Positions 30,466 to 40,501 are shown, counted from the first letter of the stretch. The stretch is 64,000 bases of DNA from Vogesella aquatica (GCF_028548455.1 NZ_JAQQLF010000017.1:1-64000); one strand, 5' to 3'. The notes: a model not told the origin generated them from the sequence alone. Numbers and translations are program-made.

Positions 30466-31196
30466 TTCTGCTAGGCGTCAATATCGACCACGTTGCCACC
30501 CTGCGCCAGGCGCGTGGTACCCGTTTCCCCAGCCCGATCGAAGCCGCCCTGGTGGCCGAAACCAGCGGTGCCGACCTGATTACCCTGCACCTGCGTGAAG
30601 ACCGCCGCCATATCCAGGACCACGACGTGGACGCCATGCGCGCCACCATCAAGACGCGCATGAACCTGGAAATGGCGCTGACCGACGAAATGCTGGCCAA
30701 CGCGCTGCGCGTGAAGCCGGAAGACGTATGCCTGGTGCCGGAAAAACGCGAGGAAGTCACCACCGAAGGCGGCCTCGACGTGATCCGCTACTTTGACGAA
30801 GTGCGCGAGTTTACCCGCCAGCTGACCGATGCCGGCATTCGCGTATCCATCTTCATCGACCCGGACGTCAAGCAGATCCAGGCCGCCTGGGACGCCGGTG
30901 CCCGCGTGATCGAGCTGCACACCGGTGCCTACGCCCACGCCGACTTCCAGCACGAGGCGCAGCAAGTCGAGCTGTCGCGCATCCGCGAGGCCGCCGTATT
31001 TGGTGACCACCTGGGCATGGTGGTGAACGCCGGCCACGGTTTGAATTACCACAATGTGAAGCCGATCGCGGCTATCCAGGAAATTGCCGAGCTGAACATC
31101 GGTCACGCGCTGGTCAGCCACGCGCTGATGGTAGGCTTTGCAAGTGCTGTGCGCGAAATGAAAGCGCTGATGATCGAAGGCCGTCAGGGGCTGTAA
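30462..31196 (+). CDS. pdxJ: Pyridoxine 5'-phosphate synthase
   Basis: TIM-barrel enzyme of 244 residues that condenses 1-deoxyxylulose 5-phosphate with 3-amino-2-oxopropyl phosphate in vitamin B6 synthesis. Clear motifs are [50 protein letters not shown] and [12 protein letters not shown]. It overlaps recO by four bases and shares one base with acpS (TAATG), the usual recO-pdxJ-acpS arrangement. Confidence 0.97.
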   Translation: MILLGVNIDHVATLRQARGTRFPSPIEAALVAETSGADLITLHLREDRRHIQDHDVDAMRATIKTRMNLEMALTDEMLANALRVKPEDVCLVPEKREEVTTEGGLDVIRYFDEVREFTRQLTDAGIRVSIFIDPDVKQIQAAWDAGARVIELHTGAYAHADFQHEAQQVELSRIREAAVFGDHLGMVVNAGHGLNYHNVKPIAAIQEIAELNIGHALVSHALMVGFASAVREMKALMIEGRQGL

Positions 31197-31591
31197 TGAT
31201 CTACGGCATCGGCACCGACATGGCGCGCATCGCGCGCTTTCAGGCCATGCTGGACCGCTGGGGCCTGCGTGCCGGCCGCCGTTTGCTGGCGCCGGTAGAG
31301 CAGGACGAGTTGGCCGCAGCGGCCAACCCGGCGCGGCTGCTGGCCAAGCGCTTTGCCGCCAAAGAGGCGCTGGCCAAGGCACTAGGCACCGGCGTGCGCG
31401 AGCCGGTACTGTTGACTGCCATTGCGGTTAGCCACGATGCGCTGGGCAAGCCGATGTTTGCCTTTGACGATGCGCTGCATGCGTTTCTGCGCGAGCGCGG
31501 CGTCAGCCGCGTGCATTTGTCCATTACCGACGAGGCCGAGCACGCGCTGGCCTTCGTGGTGTGTGAAACCGGCCTTGCGGCCAACCTTTAA
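31196..31591 (+). CDS. acpS: Holo-[acyl-carrier-protein] synthase
   Basis: Phosphopantetheinyl transferase of 131 residues that activates acyl carrier protein. It starts [14 protein letters not shown] with the metal-binding Asp, then [18 protein letters not shown] with the conserved Phe-Ala-Ala-Lys-Glu box, and ends [19 protein letters not shown]. Two DUS-like words lie in it, one mid-gene (31310) and one at the very end, where it encodes LAANL. Confidence 0.95.
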   Translation: MIYGIGTDMARIARFQAMLDRWGLRAGRRLLAPVEQDELAAAANPARLLAKRFAAKEALAKALGTGVREPVLLTAIAVSHDALGKPMFAFDDALHAFLRERGVSRVHLSITDEAEHALAFVVCETGLAANL

Positions 31592-31599
31592 GCCCGATC

Positions 31600-32688
31600 A
31601 TGAGCACACTTACGCTACCGCGCGGCCCGGTGATGGCCGACGTTGCCGGCTTCCGCCTCAGCGACGATGAAAAACAACGCCTGTGTCACCCGCTGGTGGG
31701 CGGCGTTATCCTGTTTCGCCGCAACTTCGACAGTGTCGAGCAGCTGAAGGCGCTGAGCGCCGAGATTCGTGCGCTACGCCAGCCGGAGCTGCTGATTGCC
31801 GTCGATCACGAAGGTGGCCGTGTGCAACGCTTCCTGGCCGGCTTTACCCGTCTGCCGCCGATGCGGGTGCTGGGCGAGCTGTGGGACGTGCAAGGTCAGA
31901 CGGTGGCCGAAGCCGCCGCCGAGGAAACCGGCTACGTGCTGGCCGCCGAGCTGCGCGCCTGCGGCGTGGACCTCAGCTTCACCCCGGTGCTGGACCTGGA
32001 CTGGCAACACTGCGCCGTGATCGGCAACCGCAGCTTCCACGGCGACCCGGCGGTGGTGATTGCGCTGGCCAGTGCGCTGCAGCGCGGCCTGAATCGGGGT
32101 GGCATGGGTAGCTGCGGCAAGCACTTCCCCGGCCACGGCTTTGTCGATGGCGACACCCACGTGGCCATGCCGCAAGACCCGCGCAGCCTGGACGATATCC
32201 GCGCTGCCGACCTGAAACCGTTTGCCGCCCTGGCGGCTAGCGGCATGAAGGCGGTGATGCCGGCGCATGTGATCTACCCGCAGGTGGACGATACCTCTGC
32301 TGGTTTTTCGCGCATCTGGCTGCAGGACATCCTGCGCGGCGAGCTGGGTTTTGACGGCACCATTTTCAGTGACGACCTCACCATGGAAGGCGCCGCCGGC
32401 GCTGGCGATATCGTGGCCCGTGCCGGGCGCGCGTTTGCCGCCGGTTGCGATATGGCCCTGGTGTGCAACCGCCCCGAGCTGGTAGACGACTTGCTGGCCA
32501 GCTTGGCCGCACCGGTGCAGCCGCAGCTGGCGCAGCGCCTGCAGGCGATGGCCGGGCAGGGTACGCCGGCCGAGTGGGCAGTACGGGTAGCAGGTAGCGA
32601 CTTTGCCGCTATTGCCGCCCGCGTCGGCGCCCTGGCCGTGCCGCCACAACAGTTGGCCGCAGCGCCGCAAGTGGGCGAGGCGCATTAG
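31600..32688 (+). CDS. nagZ: Beta-N-acetylhexosaminidase NagZ
   Basis: Cytoplasmic family-3 glycosidase of 362 residues that removes N-acetylglucosamine from anhydro-muropeptides in cell-wall recycling. Typical features are LLIAVDHEGGRVQRF, the substrate loop GKHFPGHGFVDGDTH with the general acid His, and SDDLTMEGA with the nucleophile Asp. The length matches single-domain NagZ. It lies nine bases after acpS and ends the housekeeping run with a strong terminator. Confidence 0.96.
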   Translation: MSTLTLPRGPVMADVAGFRLSDDEKQRLCHPLVGGVILFRRNFDSVEQLKALSAEIRALRQPELLIAVDHEGGRVQRFLAGFTRLPPMRVLGELWDVQGQTVAEAAAEETGYVLAAELRACGVDLSFTPVLDLDWQHCAVIGNRSFHGDPAVVIALASALQRGLNRGGMGSCGKHFPGHGFVDGDTHVAMPQDPRSLDDIRAADLKPFAALAASGMKAVMPAHVIYPQVDDTSAGFSRIWLQDILRGELGFDGTIFSDDLTMEGAAGAGDIVARAGRAFAAGCDMALVCNRPELVDDLLASLAAPVQPQLAQRLQAMAGQGTPAEWAVRVAGSDFAAIAARVGALAVPPQQLAAAPQVGEAH

Positions 32689-32712
32689 TCACGCTTGGCT
32701 AGTTTTAACGTG

Positions 32713-32748
32713 AACAAGGCCTGTCTGCGTAGGCAGACAGGCCTTGTT
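32713..32748. terminator. Strong bidirectional terminator
   Basis: AACAAGGCCTGTCTGC (32713-32728) pairs perfectly with its complement at 32733-32748 around GTAG. The 16-bp stem has an A/T edge on each side. It lies between the convergent nagZ and chemoreceptor genes. Confidence 0.8.
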
Positions 32749-32786
32749 GTATGCCGGCAGCCCGCAGGGCAGGCGTGGCGGCGTGA

Positions 32787-34046
32787 TCAGAACAGCTCGA
32801 TATCGCCGGTATCGTTACTGCCGCTGTTGGCCAGCTGAATTTCGCTAGGGCGCGCGCGGGTGCGACGCTGGTCATTCCACTGCTTTTCATGCATGTGCAG
32901 GCGTGCCAGCGAGGTGCGCAGCTTGGCGGCCAGGTTGCGCAGGTCATCCGGGGATACCGCGTGGATGCGGCTGCAGTCCAGCGCGTCCTGGTTTAGCTGG
33001 ATCAGGATGTCGCCGGATGCTTTCGAGTCTTGTACTGCCTGAGCCTGCATGCTTACCGCGTTGCCGATTTCGCTGGCCGAGCTATTGATCTCGCCAATGG
33101 AGCGGGTGATGTTGTCCAGCTTTTCGCGCGAGGTGCCGGCGTGGGTGGCGGCAAAGTCGGCGCGCTCTAGCGAGGTGCTCATGGCGCTGACGACTTTCTC
33201 GGTACCACGCTGCACGTCGCCCATGATGTTCTGTACCTGCTGGGTGGCTTCCTGGGTGCGGTGTGCCAGCTTGCGTACTTCGTCGGCTACCACGGCAAAG
33301 CCACGGCCGCTCTCGCCGGCACGCGCGGCCTCGATGGCGGCGTTCAGTGCCAGCAGGTTGGTCTGGTCGGCGATGTCCTTGATGGAGGAGAGAATGCCGC
33401 CGATGTTGCCCGAGGCTTGCGCCAGTGCGCGTACATCGCGGGTGGCTTCTTCCAGCAGGCTGGCTACGTCGGTAACACCATTGATCACGATCAGCGTAGC
33501 TTCGCGGCTTTCGCCCATATCCTGCTCGGCATGTTGCGCTGCAGCAGTTATTTGCTCCAGGTCCACGCGCAGGCGCTCGGCCTGTTCTATCATGCGGGAA
33601 ATGGCACCAATCAGCACCTGGCCATGGCTGGACTGCAGCAGGTTTTTCTGCAGGATAGCGCTATAGGTATCGGTGAGCTCTTGCGACATGGGGATCAGCC
33701 GTGCGCTGGAGCCCAAGACCTGGGTAAAAATATCGTCCAGTTCTTCCAGTAAGGCGTTGAAGTGGCGGCTGCAGCCTTCCCAGTCCGGGCTGGTGGCCAG
33801 GTCCAGTGTCTTGCTGAAGTCGATAGGCTCTTGTTTAAGTGATTGCAGGTGCTGGCGAAAGATACGGGCCGGCTTGATGAAATGCTTGTGGATGCGCCAG
33901 GCCAGGGTGGCCATCACGGCCAGGCCGGTAAGCAAGCTGCCAAGCAAGGTGGAGAAGGTATTTTCCGGCAAGAGCAAGCTTAAGGCAGGAAGCAGTAGCA
34001 GCGGAATAAGTGCAGGTGCAATCAGACGAATCAGCGTAGCTTTCAT
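32787..34046 (-). CDS. Methyl-accepting chemotaxis protein
   Basis: Chemoreceptor-type protein of 419 residues. Two N-terminal hydrophobic stretches (about 5-25 and 32-46) leave almost no periplasmic loop, so it probably senses a cytoplasmic or membrane signal. The signalling domain hairpin tip is seen as [37 protein letters not shown], and the helices around it carry methylation-type repeats. A cytoplasmic tail of about 100 residues follows. The ATG at 34046 is chosen with GAGAA upstream. The longer frame begins in non-coding-like sequence. It is divergent from the unknown protein at 34187. Confidence 0.88.
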   Translation of the reverse strand: MKATLIRLIAPALIPLLLLPALSLLLPENTFSTLLGSLLTGLAVMATLAWRIHKHFIKPARIFRQHLQSLKQEPIDFSKTLDLATSPDWEGCSRHFNALLEELDDIFTQVLGSSARLIPMSQELTDTYSAILQKNLLQSSHGQVLIGAISRMIEQAERLRVDLEQITAAAQHAEQDMGESREATLIVINGVTDVASLLEEATRDVRALAQASGNIGGILSSIKDIADQTNLLALNAAIEAARAGESGRGFAVVADEVRKLAHRTQEATQQVQNIMGDVQRGTEKVVSAMSTSLERADFAATHAGTSREKLDNITRSIGEINSSASEIGNAVSMQAQAVQDSKASGDILIQLNQDALDCSRIHAVSPDDLRNLAAKLRTSLARLHMHEKQWNDQRRTRARPSEIQLANSGSNDTGDIELF

Positions 34047-34186
34047 GTTCTTCTCGGGATGGCAGATGCCACGGTTGTACTCGCAGTGTAATGCAACACT
34101 GTTTGGTGAATGTGACACATGACGATGGCCAAAGTATACCCCTGTCCATGTAGGGTTTTGAAAGCAATTGAGCAGGAATTTTGAAG

Positions 34187-35179
34187 ATGCAGAAGTTTTT
34201 ACGCTGGATGCTGGGTGGCATGAACGATCGCTTTGCCAGCCGCGAGGTACAGGAAGCCGTTGAGCTGCTGATTGCCGAAGTGGAGCCCAAGGTCAAGCTG
34301 CTGCCCGGTGGGCGGCGCCAGCTACGCCGCGGGGTGCGGCATCTGCTGTCGCAGCTGCAGGACGTGGGCCGCTTGCTGCCCGCGCCGCTGGACCTGAGCC
34401 CCGCCGGCTATAGCAGCGACCGGCGCGTGGGTTTGCTGTTTGCTTCGCCACAGAGCCTGTGCGATAGCCTGCGCGCCAGCGATGCCATCAAGGCGCATCT
34501 GGCTAGCCCGCAGTCCCCGCAGCAGCTGCAGCTCATGCTGGTGATGCAGCTGAACGAAGAAACGCGGCTGGGTAGCCAGCTGTTGCCGGATGGCAGTGTG
34601 CGTAGCGACGTGCCACAGCGCGTACTGTGCTTCGAGCGGCATCGCTTCATTGCCGCCAGTGCCAGTCACGAAGATTTGCTGCACGCTGCCCGCCAGCAGG
34701 CTTATGGCTTGCTGTGCCGCAACCTGGCGTATGGTATCAGCCAGGCGGAAAGCGAGCGCCGCTTGCTGGAAGTGGAGCGCCGTGCGCTGCAGCTACAGCT
34801 GCAGCACAAAACCAATGTGCTCAATGCCGAGGCCTTGAACCTGCATGGCAGCATGACGCCAGCGCAAATGGCAGAGCGTCTGGCGCAGGTGGAGCAGGCC
34901 TTGGCCGCATCGCAGTTGGTGGCGTCGCTGCAGGGTAAGCTCAAGCTGATCCGGCAGGTTATCGAGGCGCCGGATGATTTTGTGCGCGCCAGCCTGGAAA
35001 CGGCCTGGGTAGACCGCATGGGTGTGGTGCTGTCACCAGCTGAGGGTGGGCAGCAGCTGGACTACGCCAATATCGAGATGGGCTATTTGCAGCGCCGTCG
35101 CCGTGTGGTGTTTGCGGCCAACCTCAGTCGTGGTGATTTGCGCGAATGGCAGCAGCGCTGGCCCGCGCTGGAAAGCTGA
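34187..35179 (+). CDS. Conserved-looking hypothetical protein with coiled coil
   Basis: Protein of 330 residues I do not recognise. It has no signal peptide or membrane segment. A basic N-terminal part ([21 protein letters not shown]) is followed by a mid-region about 80-175, then a helical, charge-rich stretch (about 185-250: [22 protein letters not shown]-like) that should form a coiled coil. The C-terminal end reads [42 protein letters not shown] precedes the ATG. Codon use matches the neighbours. Its divergent placement beside a chemoreceptor could be incidental. Confidence 0.75.
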   Translation: MQKFLRWMLGGMNDRFASREVQEAVELLIAEVEPKVKLLPGGRRQLRRGVRHLLSQLQDVGRLLPAPLDLSPAGYSSDRRVGLLFASPQSLCDSLRASDAIKAHLASPQSPQQLQLMLVMQLNEETRLGSQLLPDGSVRSDVPQRVLCFERHRFIAASASHEDLLHAARQQAYGLLCRNLAYGISQAESERRLLEVERRALQLQLQHKTNVLNAEALNLHGSMTPAQMAERLAQVEQALAASQLVASLQGKLKLIRQVIEAPDDFVRASLETAWVDRMGVVLSPAEGGQQLDYANIEMGYLQRRRRVVFAANLSRGDLREWQQRWPALES

Positions 35180-35181
35180 GT

Positions 35182-36375
35182 TTAGCCACCACACACAATC
35201 AGCGGCACCTGCATTTCTGCCGCCGATAGCCCGCCATGGTTGCCCAGCAACGGCGGGCGTTTTTCATCGCCTACCATCTGCAGCAGCCCCCAGTTGTCTT
35301 TCATCAGCAGGACAAAATCCCCGGCGCGCTCGGCCAGCCGCGGGTGGTGTGGCGCCGGGCCAAACCAGCCGTGTGCGATGACGTCTTGTGCCGGCAAGCA
35401 CCAGGCGATATGCCCCAGCGTGTGTTCGAACGCAGTGCAGAAGCCATCGGCCAGGCCGGCTTTGACATGGCAGATGGCGGCCCGTGGCTCGCCGCTCAGT
35501 GGCTGGCGCAGCATGGCGGCCAACGCCGGATAATCGTTCAGAAACAATAGCCGTTCTGGCGGGATGTCCAGCTGGCCGTGGTCTGCCGTAATCACCAGCT
35601 TGCAGCGGGCGGGCAGCGTGGCGGCCAGCTCGGCGCAGTGCTGCTGCAGCCGTGCCAGCAGCGCCTGGGCTTTGGGGTGGGTGGTGCCTTTACCATGCAT
35701 CAGCGAATCCAGGTCGGGGATGTAGGCGTAAACGAACTTGCGCTCGGGCGTGGCTGCCAGGTCGGCCAGGCTGGCAAACAGCTCGGCGTAACTGCGCCAC
35801 GGCAGGTGCTGCGCCTGCCCAGCGTGATGGCGGCTGTAGTGTGAGTCGGCAATGTACTGCGGTTGCAGCACATAGTGTTGTCTGCCATGGCCTTGCAAGG
35901 CTGATGGCTGGCTGTACAGGCAGGCCGCCAGCGCGGCATCGTCCAGGGCTGGTGCGCTGTCGGCCTGCCAGTGGTAGCGCAGCGGCAGTGGCGTGGCAAT
36001 GCCCTTGGCCTCCGGCGCCCAGACATGCCACGCCAGCAGGCTGTGCTGGCTGGGCGGCACGCCGGTCATCAGCGTGGTGATGGCGGCGGTAGTGGTACTG
36101 GGGAAAACCGACGACAGCGTGGCGCATTGCCGCTGTTGCAGCCAGCCGCCGGGTGCCAGCGCGTTGAGTTGGGCGCAGCCCATGCCGTCGATCAGTAGCA
36201 GGATAACGGTGTCGCAGTCATCCAGATTGTTCAGGGCCGGGTGCTGCAGCGGCGGGCAACTGGCGTTGCCATGCAGGCGTGCGGCCAGGTTGGCCAGGCT
36301 GTGCTGGTAACCGGGTAGCTGGCACTGCGCCAGCAGGCTGTCGGGTAGGGGGCTCACTGTTGTGCTTTCGTGCAT
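35182..36375 (-). CDS. Alkaline-phosphatase-superfamily phosphodiesterase
   Basis: Type I phosphodiesterase/nucleotide-pyrophosphatase-like enzyme of 397 residues. Metal-binding and catalytic marks are VILLLIDGMGCAQL (Asp), SSVFPSTTTAAITTLMTGVPP (Thr nucleophile), YIPDLDSLMHGKGTTH (Asp/His), ITADHGQ (Asp-His) and GNHGGLSAAEM (His). There is no obvious signal peptide, so a cytoplasmic location is likely. Its substrate is unknown. It is convergent with the hypothetical gene at 34187 and divergent from the ykgJ-like gene. Confidence 0.87.
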   Translation of the reverse strand: MHESTTVSPLPDSLLAQCQLPGYQHSLANLAARLHGNASCPPLQHPALNNLDDCDTVILLLIDGMGCAQLNALAPGGWLQQRQCATLSSVFPSTTTAAITTLMTGVPPSQHSLLAWHVWAPEAKGIATPLPLRYHWQADSAPALDDAALAACLYSQPSALQGHGRQHYVLQPQYIADSHYSRHHAGQAQHLPWRSYAELFASLADLAATPERKFVYAYIPDLDSLMHGKGTTHPKAQALLARLQQHCAELAATLPARCKLVITADHGQLDIPPERLLFLNDYPALAAMLRQPLSGEPRAAICHVKAGLADGFCTAFEHTLGHIAWCLPAQDVIAHGWFGPAPHHPRLAERAGDFVLLMKDNWGLLQMVGDEKRPPLLGNHGGLSAAEMQVPLIVCGG

Positions 36376-36423
36376 GTGTTTATAGTGTCGGTTTTACCTT
36401 GTCTGCCAGGTTTTGTAAGCATC

Positions 36424-36792
36424 ATGAGTGATTTGCGTGTGAGCTGTACCGAGTGCGGCGCCTGTTGTTCGGCGTTTCGCGTGTCTTTCCACCGCAGTGA
36501 GTTGGCCGCAGAAGGCAGCGCAGGCGTGCCCGTAGGCATGGCTGTGCACGAGGTGGGCAATACCTGGCGCATGGTGGGCACCGACGACAGCGCCGCCGAC
36601 GGTAAGCCACCGCGCTGCGTGGCACTGTGCGGTGCGGTAGGCGAGTCGGTCAGTTGCAGTATTTACGCGCAGCGCCCCTCCCCCTGCCGCGAGTTTGGGG
36701 CGCTGGCCAGCGTTGGCATCTACGAAGCAGCCTGCAACCGCGCCCGCGCCCGCCATGGCCTGCCACGGCTGAAGGTGGAGGATAGCTGGTAG
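36424..36792 (+). CDS. YkgJ-family cysteine-cluster protein
   Basis: Small cysteine-rich protein of 122 residues: CTECGACCSAF near the N-terminus, then PPRCVALCGAVGESVSCSIYAQRPSPCREF. These are the usual eight-cysteine YkgJ pattern thought to bind an Fe-S cluster or zinc. The exact function is unknown. The ATG at 36424 gives the usual short N-terminus; an upstream frame from 36370 would add a hydrophobic leader not seen in the family. The ribosome-binding site is weak. Confidence 0.85.
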   Translation: MSDLRVSCTECGACCSAFRVSFHRSELAAEGSAGVPVGMAVHEVGNTWRMVGTDDSAADGKPPRCVALCGAVGESVSCSIYAQRPSPCREFGALASVGIYEAACNRARARHGLPRLKVEDSW

Positions 36793-36817
36793 GCCGTTAT
36801 GACAGGTAGCCGGGTGT

Positions 36818-36834
36818 GCGTGCCACCGGCACGC
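36818..36834. terminator. Short GC-rich hairpin between convergent genes
   Basis: GCGTGCC-ACC-GGCACGC, flanked by CCGGG/CCCGG-like ends, lies between the ykgJ-like gene and the DUF1513 gene. There is no T-run, so its role as a terminator is only suggested by position. Confidence 0.35.
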
Positions 36835-36876
36835 CCGGGCTAGGTGGCCTGGTTGTTTGCGTGGCAAAGCACGCGG

Positions 36877-37962
36877 CTAGCTGTACGCCAGGCTCAGGTG
36901 GTTATCCCATTTAACCGGGAAACGCTGGCTGCGGCGCGGGTCGATCTGCAGGGTCTGGCTGTCTATCCACACGATTTCGCCCAGCTCGTTGCTGGTAATG
37001 AAGTGGCGCTGGTCGCGGCTAAGCGCGATGCCGGCCGGTTTGGTGAGCGCCACCTGCCCCAGGTAGCTGCCCTTGCCGTCCCAAAACACCACCGAATCGC
37101 CTTTGGTGGCGGTGCAGGCGATGCGGTTGGCTCCGGCGGCCACGCTGGCTGCGTAGCCGTTGCTGGCCAAGGCTAGCGTATCGGGTGTGTCCAGCAGGCG
37201 CAGGCCCAGCTCGGCGTTCCATATCGCCACCAGCGGCGCGGCGCCGTCGCCTTCGTACTGCAGCGCCACGGCGAAATCGTGCTGGTTGATGAGGGCCAGG
37301 TGGCGCAGCGACAGGCGCTTGTCGTCCAGTGTGTAGCTGGCGATGCTGCGGCCTTGTGCCGGGTCCACGATGTCGATCTGCGGCTTCATATTGCTGCGGT
37401 TCAGCTTGATGCGGCCGCTTTCCGGCAGCGTCAGAATGCCGCCGTTGGCCACCAGGATGCTGCCATCGTCCAGCGCCATGAGCTCATGCGGGCCGATGCC
37501 GCCCGTGGGCATCTCGCGCAGTGGCTGCAGGGTTTGCGCATCGCGCTCGGTCAGCAGGCCGTTGCCGTTATCGATGTCGTTGTCGGTGGTATACAGCTTG
37601 CCGTGTGCCAGAATGCCGTGGCCAAAGCCGTGGCGGTTGTCCGGGTAGTCGTACCACGCCAGCTGCTGGCCGCTGCGCCAGTTGAAGCGGGCGATCTGGT
37701 AGCCGGGGCGGCGGGCAAATACCAGGCATTCACCGGGGCGTGCCGGATCCAGCTCCAGGTGGTGGCCGCGCTCGGGCAGCGTCAGCAAGCCGCTGGCACC
37801 GGCCAGACCAGCGCGGTGCTGGTTGCGGCCAACGTCGCAGGCCGAGATGATGGCCGGCTGGTCTGCGTCGCCAGCCCAGCTGCGCAGCGGCAATGCTGCC
37901 AGGGTAAGGGCGCCGGCTTGCAGCAGCTGGCGGCGGCTTAGCTTAGTCGCCATCGGATTCAT
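36877..37962 (-). CDS. DUF1513 protein with twin-arginine signal
   Basis: Exported beta-propeller-like protein of 361 residues from the DUF1513 family. The start KLSRRQLLQAGALTLAALPLRSWAG is a twin-arginine (Tat) signal. The mature part (HHLELDPARPGECLVFARRPGYQI, GHGILAHGKLYTTDND, GIGPHELMALDDG) resembles WD-type propellers. It is the last gene of the four-gene iron-type operon, and its start overlaps the second imelysin gene by 20 bases. Its function is unknown, but the neighbours suggest periplasmic iron or copper handling. Confidence 0.88.
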   Translation of the reverse strand: MNPMATKLSRRQLLQAGALTLAALPLRSWAGDADQPAIISACDVGRNQHRAGLAGASGLLTLPERGHHLELDPARPGECLVFARRPGYQIARFNWRSGQQLAWYDYPDNRHGFGHGILAHGKLYTTDNDIDNGNGLLTERDAQTLQPLREMPTGGIGPHELMALDDGSILVANGGILTLPESGRIKLNRSNMKPQIDIVDPAQGRSIASYTLDDKRLSLRHLALINQHDFAVALQYEGDGAAPLVAIWNAELGLRLLDTPDTLALASNGYAASVAAGANRIACTATKGDSVVFWDGKGSYLGQVALTKPAGIALSRDQRHFITSNELGEIVWIDSQTLQIDPRRSQRFPVKWDNHLSLAYS

Positions 37963-38953
37963 TAAAGCTCAAGGTGATGTCCAGGGTGTGGGCTACCGGG
38001 CCTTCTATCTGGGCCAGCAGTTTTTCCAGTGCCTGCGCAGCGGGTTTTTCGCGGCCGCTATTGCCGTTTTGTGCCAGGTTTTCCGGCAGCTTTTCCAGCG
38101 CGGCTGCTACCGCCAGTGTGGCGTCTTGCAGGGCACGGGCTTGCGCTGGCTGGCCTTTGGCTTGTAGCAGGCTGCTAATGCCAGGCTGGGTCTGGTTGCC
38201 GGCAAGCACGGTTTGCAGCAGGCTGAACTGGGCTTTTAGCAGTGCGCGGCCTTCACCGCTACGCTGCGCGTTCACCAGCTCGGGCTTTTGCTGCGGCAAG
38301 CGCGAGATTTCCTTGTGCATCTCGTTGACGCCGGCCAGGGTCAGGTTGATGACCTCTTCCAGCGGCTGGCTGGCGCTGGCGTACTGGGCGCCGGGCTGGC
38401 CGCTGCGACCCAGGTTGGCCGCAAAGCTTTCCCAGGCTTGTAGCAGCGCCGGGGTGTGGCCGGCAATCTCCTGGCCGTTTTGTTGCAGCCAGGCGCAACG
38501 TGCGGCATCGCCCAGGTTTTTCTGTTGCGAGAACAGCTGGTATTCGATGGCGGCAAAGCCTTTGGCGGCGGCGCCGGCTTCTTCGTAGCTGTCTTTGCTG
38601 CGGCCCAGGTTTTCGCTAACCGCTTGTTCGATCAGTGCGGCGCGGGCTGGCTTGAAGGCGATGACACGCTGGCTGCGTAGCTCGGCGGTAGGCCCCCAGT
38701 TCAGCGGGGCAACGGCCATCCAGCTGCGGTAGCTTTGTCGCCATTGTTCGCGCGCGCTGGCCAGGTTGGCCGCACTGTTGTCCTGGCATAGCTTGGCCAG
38801 GCTCTGGTTTAACGCCTGGCTTTGCTGGTTTAGTGTGCTGTAGCGGGGCAGCAGGGTGTGCTGTGCCAGGCTGTCGATGAATGTTTGCTCGGCACTGGCG
38901 GCGTGGGCGAGCGGCGCGGCCAGTAGCAGGGCGGCCAGCAGGGTGCGGGACAT
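37943..38953 (-). CDS. Imelysin-family periplasmic protein
   Basis: Exported protein of 336 residues with a signal peptide ending LAHA. It belongs to the imelysin (peptidase M75/IrpA) family, whose members are iron-responsive and carry a GxHxxE-type motif. Here the corresponding stretch reads KGFAAIEYQLFS, so the usual His is not obvious and metal binding may be altered. QQSYRSWMAVAPLNWGP-like helices are typical of the EfeO-like bundle. It is third in the operon after the di-heme protein gene. Confidence 0.82.
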   Translation of the reverse strand: MSRTLLAALLLAAPLAHAASAEQTFIDSLAQHTLLPRYSTLNQQSQALNQSLAKLCQDNSAANLASAREQWRQSYRSWMAVAPLNWGPTAELRSQRVIAFKPARAALIEQAVSENLGRSKDSYEEAGAAAKGFAAIEYQLFSQQKNLGDAARCAWLQQNGQEIAGHTPALLQAWESFAANLGRSGQPGAQYASASQPLEEVINLTLAGVNEMHKEISRLPQQKPELVNAQRSGEGRALLKAQFSLLQTVLAGNQTQPGISSLLQAKGQPAQARALQDATLAVAAALEKLPENLAQNGNSGREKPAAQALEKLLAQIEGPVAHTLDITLSFNESDGD

Positions 38954-39015
38954 GCGGTTTCCTTTGCGTGTGCCAGGCCCGTGTACCGGGCCTGGCGGGT
39001 GTGTGCTTGGCGGGC

Positions 39016-40431
39016 TTACAGCGAATTCAGGAAGCGCAGCACGGCATCGCGGTCGGCCTTGCTGAAGCTGGCAAAGCGCTGCTTGGCGGCTTCGGCTTCA
39101 CCACCGTGCCACATGATGGCCTCGGTCAGGTTGCGTGCGCGGCCATCGTGCAGGTACTGGGTGTGGCCGTTTACGTCCATGAACTGGCCAATGCCCCACA
39201 GCGGCGGCGTTTTCCATTCGCGCCCGTCTGCCAGGCCATCCGGGCGGTTATCCGCCAGGCCAGGGCCCATGTCGTGCAGCAGCAGGTCGGTGTACGGGCT
39301 GATTTTCTGCCCGGACATTTCCGGCAGGCCCGCCAGTTTGCCGGTGGTATAGCTTGGCGTGTGGCAGGTGGTGCACTGTGCCTGGCTGAACAGCAGCTTG
39401 CCACGGCGTACCTCCAGGGTGTCGGCATCGCGCTGTGCCGGTACCGCCAGCGTGCGGCTGTAGAAGATGACGGCGTCCATCTTGCTGGCGTTGATTTCCG
39501 GCTGGCCACCGTGCGGGGCTTTCAGACAGTCACGCTGCGATGGCATGCATTCTTCTTTGGGGAATTTGGGCGAGGTAATGCCGATATCGCCATTGAATGC
39601 CCCCGCGGCCTGGTGGGCGATGGTAGCGACGTTGGCTTTCCAGCCAAAGCGGCCCAGCATGGTTTTGCCTGCATACGCGTCGTGCACGTAGTTTGGCTTG
39701 CCGCTAATGCCCTGGCCGGCAGCGGCCTGCGCTTTGGCGTTGGCCAGAATGTCTTTTTCGCTAATGGCTTCCAGCAGACCCAGGCCTATCATTTGCGGGG
39801 CGATGCGTGGCGAAATCTGTACTTGCGGGTGCAGCGGGCCGTAACCCAGCTCGGTGAGCTGGTAGTCGGGCTGGCGCAGGCTATAGCTTTCGCCATCGGC
39901 AAAGCGGCCAACTTGCTCGGTGTAGCGGATGGCAACCTTGCCTTCCGGTTTAACCCCGGGAATGGCGTCGTTATTGAACTGGCCACCGTAGTTGGGCTCG
40001 GGCAGGGTGCTGCCGTTTTTGCCCGGAATGGACAGGCGGAACAGCAAGGCCAGCGGTTGCTCGGCTTGCAGGCCATTTTCGAAATTGGGCGTGGCGCCAC
40101 GGCCATCCAGCGCGTGGCAGGCGCCGCAGGAGCGGGCGATGAAATGCGGGCCCAAACCATCGCGCGCGGTGGTGGACGACGGGGCTTCTACCCAGGCTTT
40201 CTTGAAGAAGGAGTTGCCGATGAAAAACTGTGTCTGGCGGTCGCTGGCCATGTTGGCCGCAGGTAGCGAGAAGGCATTGCGGCCAACCTCGTACACGGTG
40301 GTGTTGCCGCCCAGTTTTTCATCGCCATCCTGGTAAGGGGCTACTTCCTGGGCTGCAGTAAAACCCAGTGTGCCCAGGATTGCAGCCGTGCCACCCAGCG
40401 TGGCTGCAAGGGAGAGATATTTCTTTTGCAT
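39016..40431 (-). CDS. Di-heme thiol oxidoreductase-like protein (DUF1111)
   Basis: Periplasmic c-type cytochrome of 471 residues with an N-terminal signal or anchor. Two heme c attachment sites are visible: CGACH (SCGACHALDGRG) and CTTCH (AQCTTCHTPSY). The family DUF1111 is described as di-heme oxidoreductase and is often encoded next to imelysin genes. Other typical blocks are NPNYGGQFNND-like and WKTPPLWGIGQFMDVNG and YLHDGRARNLTEAI. The placement between two imelysin genes suggests a role in iron redox chemistry (inference). Confidence 0.9.
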   Translation of the reverse strand: MQKKYLSLAATLGGTAAILGTLGFTAAQEVAPYQDGDEKLGGNTTVYEVGRNAFSLPAANMASDRQTQFFIGNSFFKKAWVEAPSSTTARDGLGPHFIARSCGACHALDGRGATPNFENGLQAEQPLALLFRLSIPGKNGSTLPEPNYGGQFNNDAIPGVKPEGKVAIRYTEQVGRFADGESYSLRQPDYQLTELGYGPLHPQVQISPRIAPQMIGLGLLEAISEKDILANAKAQAAAGQGISGKPNYVHDAYAGKTMLGRFGWKANVATIAHQAAGAFNGDIGITSPKFPKEECMPSQRDCLKAPHGGQPEINASKMDAVIFYSRTLAVPAQRDADTLEVRRGKLLFSQAQCTTCHTPSYTTGKLAGLPEMSGQKISPYTDLLLHDMGPGLADNRPDGLADGREWKTPPLWGIGQFMDVNGHTQYLHDGRARNLTEAIMWHGGEAEAAKQRFASFSKADRDAVLRFLNSL

Positions 40432-40501
40432 GGTGTTTTCCGGTCAATGCAAATACCCGCCTGCGGCTGCAGGCGGGGTGGTGGGTGGTGGTGGGTACGG
40501 C

